Shown here: piece after piece, positions 13,501 through 26,300 of the stretch
How positions within the stretch are numbered: position 1 is the stretch's first letter
Layout of the letters: each line of letters starts with the position of its first letter
DNA from: Channallabes apus
Lineage: Eukaryota > Chordata > Actinopteri > Siluriformes > Clariidae
NCBI GenBank assembly: GCA_030522415.1
Contig: CM060125.1
Coordinates: 29,649,167-29,713,166 of the forward strand
DNA: 64,000 bases
Direction: 5' to 3'
The notes under the pieces: generated by a model
The model's database searches: none
What the model was told of the DNA's origin: nothing
The model's input: only the letters and a program-made list of their open reading frames with translations
Program-made: the position numbers and the translations under genes

Positions 13501-16500
13501 AAATAGACACTATAGTGCAACAGATACCAATATTTATAATTATATACAATATTTTCGTTTTAAGTTTCAATGAATCCTAGTTTCAGAAAATTCTCAACGA
13601 GACAGAGTTCACAGTCCAATACGGTAGAAAACAACACTGAGACAAAATGGCGTCTGGGATTCTCCTCGCGATTTTAAGGCATACAGACAAAACTTCCGTT
13701 TGACAGGTGAGGTTATGGTGTTTTTGGCCACATGATGGCAGTGTGGTGAAAGGGGACAGATTTACTCAAGTGGATTGGTATGCTTCACTTTGTATATTCG
13801 TGTCAACGGCGTATATGACTCATTTCGTCAGACTTATGAACGAATCGAACTTACGAACGTGCTCCTGGAACAGAACGCGTTCGTAAGTCGGAGACTACCT
13901 GTATTTAAGCTATGAACTGCCTCTATAGTTCCCACGTAGCCCTATGAACATGTCTCCAAAGACCTGAGACGTGAGTTACATTGAATATTTTTGTGTTCAT
14001 GAGGCTACACAATGTCTACTTATACATACAAAACATCTATAGAGGTTACAGAATGCTGTTCATAATGCAGTGTGACAATCATACAAACCCTGCTGGCATA
14101 CATTCAGCTTAAACGCGCTGTTCTAATCCATGTTATTGGTCTGATCTGTATTAGCCTGTGTATAGAGCTACGTGACATTTACATAAGCCTTTCTTTACAC
14201 TTAGGATATACATAAACAAAAAATGTAAATGTCATGGCATGTTCGCGTTTACACACAAGTCAGTTTACTGGGGTTTGATGCGGTACAATGAACTTTTAAT
14301 AACAGTTGACATAAGGCGAAAAACCATTATTTATTTAGTTATGTTTAAAAACCTTTTATATGGTGCTAGACTTGTTTTATGTAACTGTCTGTCAAACCTT
14401 AGAGCTTTTGAACAGCTCATGTATGTAATAAACCATTTTATATAACCATCAGTTTATATGGGTTTATGTTATGAAGCGGTTACGTACTGTATGTGCTATG
14501 TAGCTCTGTTAACATGACATGCACCTACTGTAGACACCTACTGTAATAACAGCAGAAAAGAAAAACATACGCAACTATTATGTAACTTAGCATCATATGG
14601 TGAGACAGATGTTTTTAAACAGCTGGTGTGTGTAATAACCTCTTTATAAGCGTTTAGTTGTGGTTCCTGATCTACACCGATTACGTGACATTTAAGCTCT
14701 CTGAGTGTGACAAGTAATTCTTCTATTATAATTAAAGCTGTTTTAAAGTTCATGTACATTTAATGTACTGTAAATGTTCTGTATGTCACTAGACTCAGCT
14801 GTTTTTGTAGTTTGAAATCGGATATGAAGAAAGACGTCTCTTGATTCAGGTTCATTGTTACATTATTAACAACAGTTGTTATAAGACGTGACGTGTTGGG
14901 TAATAAGCATTTATGTAGGTTCATGTCTTATGTAGCGCTTGTCTACAGTAAGTGTCCTTGTCCTGTTCTCTAATTAATGGCCAAAAAAAATGTCTTTAGA
15001 GTCGCCGTCTTTTTGCTACGCTTGATGATGTCATGGTCATGATTTTTGTCTCTGCTATAACCTGTCATGAACGTAATGCATTTAATTTCTCGTTTTTCCT
15101 TTTGCGTTCTCCAGGCAGACGAAGGCGGGACTGACGCCTCGGAGCCACATGAACCTGAAGCAGCGTCTAAACTAGCGGCCGACGCGAAAACGCAACCTCC
15201 CCCCACAGAGCCGGTAACCACAACCCCGTTAGTCTCCGAGTCTCCTCCCAGAGACCAGCAGAAGTGTGTGGTCTCCTAGTACTAGAGCTCCCTTTCCGTG
15301 GAACCTCTCCATCTTCTACTGTAGAAGTAGACCCGCTTTCTAGAGCCTTTATATCTGGAACGTTCTAGAACTAGACTTAGAGCCTTTCGTACATCCGGAA
15401 GGCTCTAGAATTACGACCCTAATGGCTTTTATAAGTGCAGTGCATTTACATGGAGCCTTTGTCCTGTTCCTTAAAGTCAGGGTAATTAATGATGCTTATG
15501 GATCATGAACAAAGCCAAAGATTGCAGTTTGTTTTTGTTTTGTTTTTTTGACATGTTTACATCATGGACATCTCATAATCTGTTCTCAATCATTTTTGTT
15601 AGTGTTTTATTCCTCTTACACCACAGCGATTTGCCAGTGATTTCATCTTTAACGAATGTACACCTTTTTTTTTTTTTTATCAATTTCAAATATGTGAAAC
15701 AAGCTTGTTATAGCAATTGTAAACAATTATATATAATATAAACTAATAATAGCATTGGTAAACAGTCAAAGACTCAAAAGATGGCAGATTATACAACAAC
15801 TGGTTTAGCACCAGAAAACTTCGACTTGGGCGGAGCTCCGACACTGGAGACTCCTTCCATTAAACCTGAGCGATCTATAAGACGTGCAGATCAATACAGA
15901 GCTGCTGTTGTAGACAATAATCAGTCGCGATGGCGCCTTCAACAGTCCTGTAGTGTAAAAAATATTTAATTTCCCAAAACAGGATTTTTTTTTTATGTTT
16001 AATCTTTTGATCTGCTAAGATTTTTTAATAATATCTTTGACATTTAAAATGTGTAATTAATATTTAATGCTCCCTAAGGTATTAGGAACCTCAAAAAAAA
16101 ATCATACAAATGGATATGTTGGATATTTTTCATGCTTTTTAAGCACTTTATAAAGCTGATAATGCATTGATCCTTATTTTTATTGTGGTGTTGGACTCCA
16201 GAAGACGTACAGTAATTGCATGCCATCTTGACATCCGTCTTCGGTTAACTAAATACAAAATGTTAATGCTCTCCTTAATCCATTGTATAGCATGTGTTTC
16301 AGTACCGATGTTGAACTTATGACCTACTACAGCCATGACTGGACTTATAGGTTGTATTATATGAAATATAATACAGCAGTTTGTATTATACGAGGTGCCT
16401 TAATGAACTGTACTCATGCTGCCTAATGCGAATGAGAAATTTTATTTTTGTTTCTTCCCTAGAACGTGTTTACATAACAAACTACTTCAATGTGCCTAGT

Positions 16501-19229
16501 GTACAATTACACATTCTGTCTCTCTCTCATCTGAAATCTCCATTCTGAAATGCATTCAGAAGAATAAAGTGCTTTTTGGGTTGTTGATTTTTAATTTTTT
16601 TTCAATGCTTTTTTTTTTTTCTTCCATGTAAATGCACTGATGTAGCTCTAAACGCTGCGCATGCACTCTGTTCCTTCCTCGTCTTTCATCTTTGTGACCG
16701 GTTTTTGTCTGATTTGAAAAGAAAATGAAGCAAAACTTTAAAAAAAATAAAAAAAGAAACCCCCCCTTAAAATCTGCTCTCAGTCGTCTCTTTTTCTCTT
16801 TCTGTGTGTCAGGAGCGCGGTGCGTGGAAGGGGAAGCAAATCGAGTCAGAGAGGCTGAAGACACACAACAGCAGCACACTGTCCATGTTTAGAGAGGTCA
16901 CACACACTCGGGTAGAGCCCGCAGACTCTCAGGGAGGCGTAACCCCGTGCCGGGTGACTGACAGTTCAGCCCAGGAGGGGGCGTTAATCCAAGACGAGAT
17001 AACGTCTCCGGTTGTAAACAGAGTTATAAAGTCAGATCAGGCGCCACACACACCGGCCCTTTCCGTCCCGACATTAACACTCCGTCGTGAGAGGACAGCG
17101 GACAACCTGGTAAGCGGTTGTTAAAATGTCTCCGTTCTGGGTGTGTCGTCCCCGATCTCACCTGTGTATCCCCTCCGAAACCCGAACTCACCCGCTAACA
17201 CTTTACAGTGTGTAGCTCGAAGCCTGATCTACTCAACTAGTTTAAACACTTTACCAAGAAAATATTTACCCAGTTTGGATCGTTATGCTTCCTTGTTTAG
17301 TACTGATCACAACTAAAATCTAAACGCCTTAATCATCAGTTTCTGGTAGAATTTACTATAGTTAATCTCATTTAGTCAGCAACAGGTCATTTATACAGAC
17401 TGGGTTGAAAAACTATCGCTATCTGACAGGGGAAAGAAAAATGCAGCATTCTGTTGAGTTCTGAGCTTTTTTTTTTTCACCTTTATCGCAATCCAGCACA
17501 CTCACCTTATAGAAGCCTTTGGGGGCCGTAACGACGCTGCCCCATGTTTAGGGAAGGAGCAATGTACAGGACAGACAGTGTTTTAAAGTTGCTCAGCCAC
17601 CAGAAACAACAAATAGTCAAATTCATTTACACAAATAGGCAGAGTGTGGGTGCAGACGATTTATATTTATGATAAAACCATATACATTTATGATAAGATA
17701 ATTTATGACAGTAAGGTATTAGAAAGATCGATAAACGGAATCGGCGATTATGGAATAGTTAAAATTTCTACAGCATCTGGAAAACAAATATTTGGAAGAT
17801 GAAAGATTTTTTTTTTCCTGTTTTAATCAAGTTGCAGTATACAGTATGTTCTGTGATGTACTGTATTGAGGTGAAATTTGGCCGAAACCTGGCAACCCTG
17901 GTTAATTTTATTACCTTCAACATACGCTGTCTGGACAAAAAGAAAAAGTTTCACACTCGATGATTACATTCAGTGGTGCCCAGTTCATGTGTGAAAATGA
18001 TTCCTCGTGGTCACAAAACCGCTGTCTCTCAAGTCCTGGAATACGTCTGTGCCATCAGGGAGGAAGAAAACCTCCATAGATGTGATAACCTGGTGATTCA
18101 GGTGGTCAGCTGACTTCATTTATTGCCCCATGACGTTGTTGAGTCTAGACCCGAGCACAACGCAGCCTCCAGAGGCTTGTACAGTGGACATTATGTATGA
18201 TGGGAGCATCGCTTCATGCGCTTCCCTTCTTACCCTGACACGCCCATCACTCTGGAATAGGATCAATCTGGACTCATCAGGTCACATGACCTTTTTCAGT
18301 CGTTCCAAACTTTACACTCTGAAGCAAACTGAATAATTTTTTTTGTTGTTTTCTGATGGACACAGCTGTTTAGTCTCGATCCTGAGAGTTCTCATCATAC
18401 TGTTGATTTTTTTTTTACCGTGCAACTTCACCAAGCATTTAAATGATCGCCATTCATGATTTATTCTTTTTTGTTCCCTTTTACCACATGGCTTTTTACA
18501 GAGTTGCTGGTTCGGCTCCGTCCTCCCAGTTTCTGATGATGTGCTACAGGGTTCTTAACCCGGCTTCAGTCATTTAAAATCTCCTTAGTTGTTTTCTTTG
18601 CTCGATCCAGCCCGATATATTTGACCATTCTGAAATGATGACTTGTAGTTTTGGGCCGTGCGCAGTGTAGTAGTTGAACAAAGGCACATTGTTTGAGGCT
18701 GTTGTCTTTATAACGCCAGATAACGTCGTAATAACAGTGAGGAATGTGAGTCTGGGAAATTAAAGGTTGAAATGATGATGTACCTTATCGGCGTCGTTGT
18801 ACCAGGTGGTGTCTGAAGGTGTAGTCATGAATTGTTTTAAGAATGTGATGATGATGTATAATCATTTATGATCTGTAGAGTTTTGTTGGCGGTTGTAGTT
18901 CGCGGTGCTCCTGCATTTTCCCAGCAGAAGTCGAGCTGATACTGAGAACCTTTCTGTACTTTCAAACAACCCTGATGACTTTATCCAAATCCAACACTGT
19001 GGTCAGGAGCGCCAGCCTTGAGTTTGAAGTTGCTCAATTCATGGATTGCGCCAGAGATGAGTCTGTTTTCGAGAAGAAGGACGTACTTTCTGTTAAAGTC
19101 ATGCATACGAGACAAAGGAACATGGTTTAACTTCATACTGTACAACTGATTGAACTTGGTTTCAATAAGTTTATTTATGAGTGTGTTGATCTTCAATGAG
19201 TGTCTTTGTAATACAGTTTCAATTACATA

Positions 19230-19272
<43 letters not shown>

Positions 19273-20306
19273 TCTGTTAAACACCTGCATTTTGGATGCA
19301 GGATGAAACATACTGTCGGCATGATGGAGCACAAGTTACGCTGAGGTTTCAGTCAGGTCTGAAACTTATACTGTAGCAGCACCGGTGTAAATGTCACGAG
19401 CGTCTGAGTAAAAAGTGGAATCTTCTCCGTATCGAGATGATTTTTTAATTTCCAAGCCTTAACTTGAGTGTAGTTTTTACATCTAACTTTACACTCAGTT
19501 TAAAGGAAAACATCCACAGTTTTTCCAAACCCACATGTTTATTTCCCCACCCTGAGCATGAACCCTTACCGAGTGCTGTGGAAGCGCACATGTATTTCCA
19601 GGAATGTTGTTAATTGTGCTCCAGTGAATCATTAATGAATAATTAATGAATTGTTAACTAATATTTCCCTGCAGCGTTGATTTTGGCACTAATCCCACAG
19701 ACTCTTCCAGTTTAAAACATTCCCAGGATGGTTCTTGCATCAACACACACCAATGGGTCTAATGCATATATTGTAATAAATCATGTAAAAATATAAACGT
19801 GTGGAGACTGAAGACGGTCTGGTGTGACTCTACGTGGGTTTGTTGTAAAATTCCACAATGATGATGCAAAAATGGAGAAGTGAAAACTGTCTCACACACA
19901 CAATGGACTTTTTTTTTTCTTTGCCCATGGTTTTGTGTGTGTGTGTGTGTGTGTGTGTTTCTTCCTTGTCACTCGAGCTGACTGTGAAACCGAACAGCAC
20001 TTTCAGGAAGTAATTGTAGCCACAGGTGGGCGGGGCAAGCTGGGTGAAATAAGAGAGATATGACATGAGTGAGAGAGTCAAAACATGAGGGAGAGGGCAA
20101 ACGAGAGAGGTGTAAGGACTCTAATCTTTGTACATACGTGTGTGTGTGTGTGTGTGTGAGAGTCACTGAGGACCGATTATGAGCCAGACACTAGGCTAGA
20201 TTAGAGATAGTGTGTGTGTGTGTGTGTGTGTGTGTGTAGGAGCAAGAATGAAGCAGTATTTCTGGTCTTCTCAGGGTCAATAGACACACCCACTGGTTTA
20301 AACAAT

Positions 20307-20337
<31 letters not shown>

Positions 20338-23300
20338 TTCCTACCTGTGCTACCTGTGTGTCCTGTCTCGCCCTCTATCCTTCTTTCCACTCCTTCCTCA
20401 TCGTCTCTCTCCCTCTGTCTGTTCATTACCTGTCGTGTGTGTGTGTGTGTGTGTGTCCAGGCTGCAGGTGAACCCTTGCACTCAGGTGAAACTCCGCCCC
20501 CAGACGGATCTCTCCGTTCCTGGAATGATCGAGCCTCACAGATGGAGCTCTGGCTGGAAAAGGCCCGGCTGAGTCTGAGCCGAGACGAGCAGCGGAGCGT
20601 CCAGGAGCAGCTGCACACCTGCCAGGTGAGCGCCGGCACACGGGAACACACACACACACACACGCGCGCATGTTGGGAGACACACGTTGGTGTGTTCAGT
20701 GTGTTTCATGTTAGCGCCTCGACTTGGCTCAATTCCAGCTTCTTACTCATTACTCTCATACTGTCATACACTACTACTACTGTGTGTGTGTGTGTACAGG
20801 TGTGTGTGTGTGTTTGGGTCTGTATGAAATATAGAAACATCTCTAAAACCTGGGGAAGTCAAAATCCTGTCAAGGGAAAGACCCTGCAATAAAAAAAAAT
20901 AGTGTTCAAAGTTCTGATATACATATTAATAATTACAAAAAATAATTATTTAACTTTTTTCCCAAAGCAGCACATTCACAAGTTTTGTCTATTTTATTCT
21001 CATTGATTTATTTTGTATATTAATGTATATACTGTAAGTATGAAAAAAAGGAAATATCATTATTTTATAATTAGTTTATTTAGTTATTATTCAATTTATT
21101 TTAGTGGTTTATTTTTGCATATTTTTTTTTTTTGCCTTATTTATTTGTTAGCTTAGAAATGTATTTTATTATTTATACTTTTTTAAACTAGTTTTTCAGG
21201 GGTTTTTTTTGTTGTTGTTGTAGTTTTTTGTTTATTTGTTTTGTTTTTGTTTTTTTTCCCCCTGAGGTTATAAACATCCAGTAGTTGAAAAACAGGTTTG
21301 GATAAAAAGCTCGGCCTAAAGCTTTGTTAGGAAGCAAACAAACAAATAAATACAGTAAATGTGTATTCTCATATTGAATATTGTAGGACATTTTAAAATT
21401 ATTCATGGTTTGGTTTGTTAATTATGTAGCAGCTTTAAGCTTATAGATGAGAATTAGAGTTCATGAGCCGCGACCCAGTGACCTGGTTTATGACAAAAGA
21501 GACCAAAAAAAAAAGTGATGTAATGATTATAGTTTACACTTAGTTGCCATTAAGAGCGTTCGTGTTTCATGAGCTACTGTTTGTCTCTGTTGTGGTGCTC
21601 TCGTACCACGCTTTTTGTTCAACTGTTACCTTTAATTGCGCTTTGGGGGGGTGTTTATGCCCCGGGGGAACAGAAGTGGAGTTTTTTTGGCAGTGTTTAT
21701 TTTTTCTTCATAAAGTGATCTATAATCACATCAATAATAGAGTTAATCTTGAAACGCTCAGAAAATCTTCATGATGCTTACTAATCAAATCTGTAATCTG
21801 CAGTGTGTGTGTGTGTGTGATGACTGTTTGATCAGATTCGGGTGTGTTGACACAGAGTTATTAATACGTACTGTGTGAGTTTCATTATCTCACAGTCAGT
21901 AAATAGGCTCAGATTTGGTATTGCAGGTTATAATGTGTTAAATCCTCGGCTGTCATTGATGTTCATTAATTAATTTTCTACGGCAACGGTCCAGACTCAA
22001 ATCCAAAACACAGATATATTGTATATTATCAAGCTATTTTTAATACCTTATGTTATCATACTTACTGTATGTTTACTCACTACAGAAGGAGACATCCGTA
22101 CAGACAGCTTTCTAAAAGAGCTCTAAACATTTATTTAGTCTTAGTAAGTAATAATTAATAAGGTGTGTGTGTGCTATTGTGAAAGCTATTTAAGTTTAAT
22201 TTATCAATGTGTTAGTTAGTTCAGTACATTTAGTGGTTAATTTAGCAGAGTCAGAGTTATTTCAGTAATGTAAGGGTTAACTCAGGACTGTTAAAGTAAA
22301 GTTAGTCCTGTTAAAGTTAATCCAGTAATATAATTAATAATTATGAGTAAATTTTGGACAGTTACACTTGAGTCAGTTCTGTAAGGTTTGATTTAAGTAT
22401 TCTTATCTGCTAAAAGTAGTCTTAACAGTTAATTCAGTATTGTAAAGGTTAACTTAGCACTTGAAGAATTGAGTACTGTATAATAACAAATCGGCACTAT
22501 AAGGGTTAATTTGGCTTTGAGTTAACTAAGCACTGCAAAATGAATTCTGTAATGTAAAAGTTTTACAAGTTATACAGTGTCAGTGAGTTCAGTAGGGTAA
22601 GTGTTAATTCACTAATGTAAGAATTAATTTATCATTGTAAAGTTAAGTCAGTAGTGTAAAAGTTAACTGAGTAATGTAAGGGTTCATTTTGTACTGTTTG
22701 AGTTAAATCAGCAGTACGAGTTGGTGAATTAGCATTAGAGTTAATGTAGTGGCATCAAAGTTAATTCAGTAGTGTAAGAGTTAATTTAGCATTCTAAGAG
22801 TTAATTAAACAGAGTATGAGTTAATTCAGCAGCATAAGAGTTAATGCAGTAGCATACAGTAAGAGTTAATTCAGCAGTGTAAACGTTATTCAATTCAGCA
22901 GCGTAAGAGTAATTTTGACAGTGTAAGAGTTAATTCAGCAGTTTAGGAGTAAATCAGCAGTTAAAGAGTTCATTTAACAGCATAAGAGTTAATTAATTCA
23001 GCAGTGTGAGTTAATTCAGTAGTCTAAGTGTTAATTCAGCAGTGTAACAGTTAATGCAGTGTAGGAGTTAATATAGTAGTGTAGGAGTCAGTTCAGTAGT
23101 GTACAGTAGGAGTCAATTTAGTAGTGTAGGAGTCAATTCAGTAGTGTAGGAGTCAATTGAGCTGTGTAGTAGTTAATTCAGTAGTGTAGAAGTTAATTCA
23201 GTAGTGTAGGAGTTAATTGAGTAGTGTAATAGTTAATTCAGTAGTGTAGAAGTTAATTCAGTAGTGCAGGAGTTAATTCAGTAGTGTAGGAGTTAATTCA

Positions 23301-26300
23301 GTAGTGTATTAGTTAATTCAGTAGTGCGGGAGTTAATTCAGTAGTGTGGGAATTAATTAAGTAGTGTGGGAATTAATTAAGTAGTGTATTAGTTAATTCA
23401 GTAATGTAGGAGTTAATTCAGTAGTGTAGGAGTTAATTCAGTAGTGTAGGAGTTAATTCAGTTGTGCAGGAGTTAATTCAGTAGTGTATTAGTTAATTCA
23501 GTAGTGTAGGAGTTAATTCAGTAGTGTAGGAGTTAATTCAGTGGTGCAGGAGTTAATTCAGTGGTGCAGGAGTTAATTCAGTAGTGTATTAGTTAATTCA
23601 GTAATGTAGGAGTTAATTCAGTAGTGCAGGAGTTAATTCAGTAGTGTAGGAGTTAATTCAGTAGTGTAGGAGTTAATTCAGTAGTGCAGGAGTTAATTCA
23701 GTAGTGCAGGAGTTAATTCAGTGGTGCAGGAGTTAATTCAGTAGTTTAGGAATTAATTCAGCAGTTTAAGAGTTAATTCAGTAGTGTATTAGTTAATTCA
23801 GTAGTGTATTAGTTAATTCAGTAGTGTAGGACTTAATTCAGTAGTGTAAGAGTTAATTCAGTAGTGTAGGACTTAATTCAGTAGTGTGAGTTAATTCAGT
23901 AGTGTAGGACTTTATTCAGTAGTGTATTAGTTAATTCAGTAGTGTAGGAGTTAATTCAGTAGTGTATTAGTTAATTCAGTAGTGTAGGAGTTAATTCACT
24001 AGTGCAGGAGTTAATTCAGTAGTGTAGGAGTTAATTCAGTAGTGTATTAGTTTATTCAGTAGTGTAGGAGTTAATTGAGTAGTGTAGGAGTTAATTGAGT
24101 AGTGTATTAGTTAATTCAGTAGTGCAGGAGTTTATTCAGTAGTGTAGGAGTTAATTCAGTAGTGTAGGAGTTAATTCAGTAGTTTATTAGTTTATTCAGT
24201 AGTGTAGGAGTTAATTCAGTAGTGTATTAGTTAATTCAGTAGTGTATTAGTTAATTCAGTAGTGTATTAGTTTATTCAGTAGTGTAGGAGTTAATTCACT
24301 AGTGCAGGAGTTAATTCACTAGTGCAGGAGTTAATTCAGTAGTGTAGGAGTTAATTCAGTAGTGTATTAGTTTATTCAGTAGTGTAGGAGTTAATTCACT
24401 AGTGTATTAGTTTATTCAGTAGTGTAGGAGTTAATTCACTAGTGCAGGAGTTAATTCAGTAGTGTAGGAGTTAATTCAGTAGTGTATTAGTTTATTCAGT
24501 AGTGTAGGAGTTAATTCAGTAGTGTATTAGTTAATTCAGTAGTGTAGGAGTTAATTCAGTAGTGTATTAGTTTATTCAGTAGTGTAGGATTTAATTCAGT
24601 AGTGTAGGAGTTAATTCAGTAGGGTATTAGTTTATTCAGTAGTGTAGGAGTTAATTCAGTAGTGTAGGAGTTAATTCAGTAGTGTATTAGTTAATTCAGT
24701 AGTGTATTAGTTTATTCAGTAGTGTAGGAGTTAATTCAGTAGTGTAGGAGTTAATTCAGTAGTGTATTAGTTAATTCAGTAGTGTAGGAGTTAATTCAGT
24801 AGTGTATTAGTTTATTCAGTAGTGTAGGATTTAATTCAGTAGTGTAGGAGTTAATTCAGTAGGGTATTAGTTTATTCAGTAGTGTAGGAGTTAATTCAGT
24901 AGTGTAGGAGTTAATTCAGTAGTGTATTAGTTTATTCAGTAGTGTAGGAGTTAATTCAGTAGTGTAGGAGTTAATTCAGTAGTGTATTAGTTTATTCAGT
25001 AGTGTAGGAGTTAATTCACTAGTGTATTAGTTTATTCAGTAGTGTAGGAGTTAATTCACTAGTGCAGGAGTTAATTCAGTAGTGTAGGAGTTAATTCAGT
25101 AGTGTATTAGTTTATTCAGTAGTGTAGGAGTTAATTCACTAGTGTATTAGTTTATTCAGTAGTGTAGGAGTTAATTCACTAGTGCAGGAGTTAATTCAGT
25201 AGTGTAGGAGTTAATTCAGTAGTGTATTAGTTTATTCAGTAGTGTAGGAGTTAATTCAGTAGTGTATTAGTTAATTCAGTAGTGTAGGAGTTAATTCAGT
25301 AGTGTATTAGTTTATTCAGTAGTGTAGGATTTAATTCAGTAGTGTAGGAGTTAATTCAGTAGGGTATTAGTTTATTCAGTAGTGTAGGAGTTAATTCAGT
25401 AGTGTAGGAGTTAATTCAGTAGTGTATTAGTTAATTCAGTAGTGTATTAGTTTATTCAGTAGTGTAGGAGTTAATTCAGTAGTGTAGGAGTTAATTCAGT
25501 AGTGTATTAGTTAATTCAGTAGTGTAGGAGTTAATTCAGTAGTGTATTAGTTTATTCAGTAGTGTAGGAGTTAATTCACTAGTGCAGGAGTTAATTCAGT
25601 AGTGTAGGAGTTAATTCAGTAGTGTATTAGTTTATTCAGTAGTGTAGGAGTTAATTCAGTAGTGTATTAGTTAATTCAGTAGTGTATTAGTTTATTCAGT
25701 AGTGTAGGAGTTAATTCAGTAGTGTAGGAGTTAATTCAGTAGTGTATTAGTTAATTCAGTAGTGTAGGAGTTAATTCAGTAGTGTATTAGTTAATTCAGT
25801 AGTGTAGGAGTTAATTCACTAGTGCAGGAGTTAATTCAGTAGTGTAGGAGTTAATTCAGTAGTGTATTAGTTTATTCAGTAGTGTAGGAGTTAATTGAGT
25901 AGTGTAGGAGTTAATTCAGTAGTGTATTAGTTAATTCAGTAGTGTAGGAGTTAATTCAGTAGTGTATTAGTTTATTCAGTAGTGTAGGATTTAATTCAGT
26001 AGTGTAGGAGTTAATTCAGTAGGGTATTAGTTTATTCAGTAGTGTAGGAGTTAATTCAGTAGTGTAGGCGTTAATTCAGTAGGGTATTAGTTTATTCAGT
26101 AGTGTAGGAGTTAATTCAGTAGTGTAGGAGTTAATTCAGTAGTGTATTAGTTAATTCAGTAGTGTATTAGTTTATTCAGTAGTGTAGGAGTTAATTCAGT
26201 AGTGTAGGAGTTAATTCAGTAGTGTATTAGTTAATTCAGTAGTGTATTAGTTAATTCAGTAGTGTATTAGTTTATTCAGTAGTGTAGGAGTTAATTCAGT

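Larger units (their letters stand above)
15280..16812 (+). other. Intron 14 or alternative 3' UTR
   Basis: Begins with several tctaga-type repeats (15338-15415). A small 62-codon open frame at 15781-15969 resembles no family I know. If exon 14 reads through, the part to about 16590 would be 3' UTR. Confidence 0.4.
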
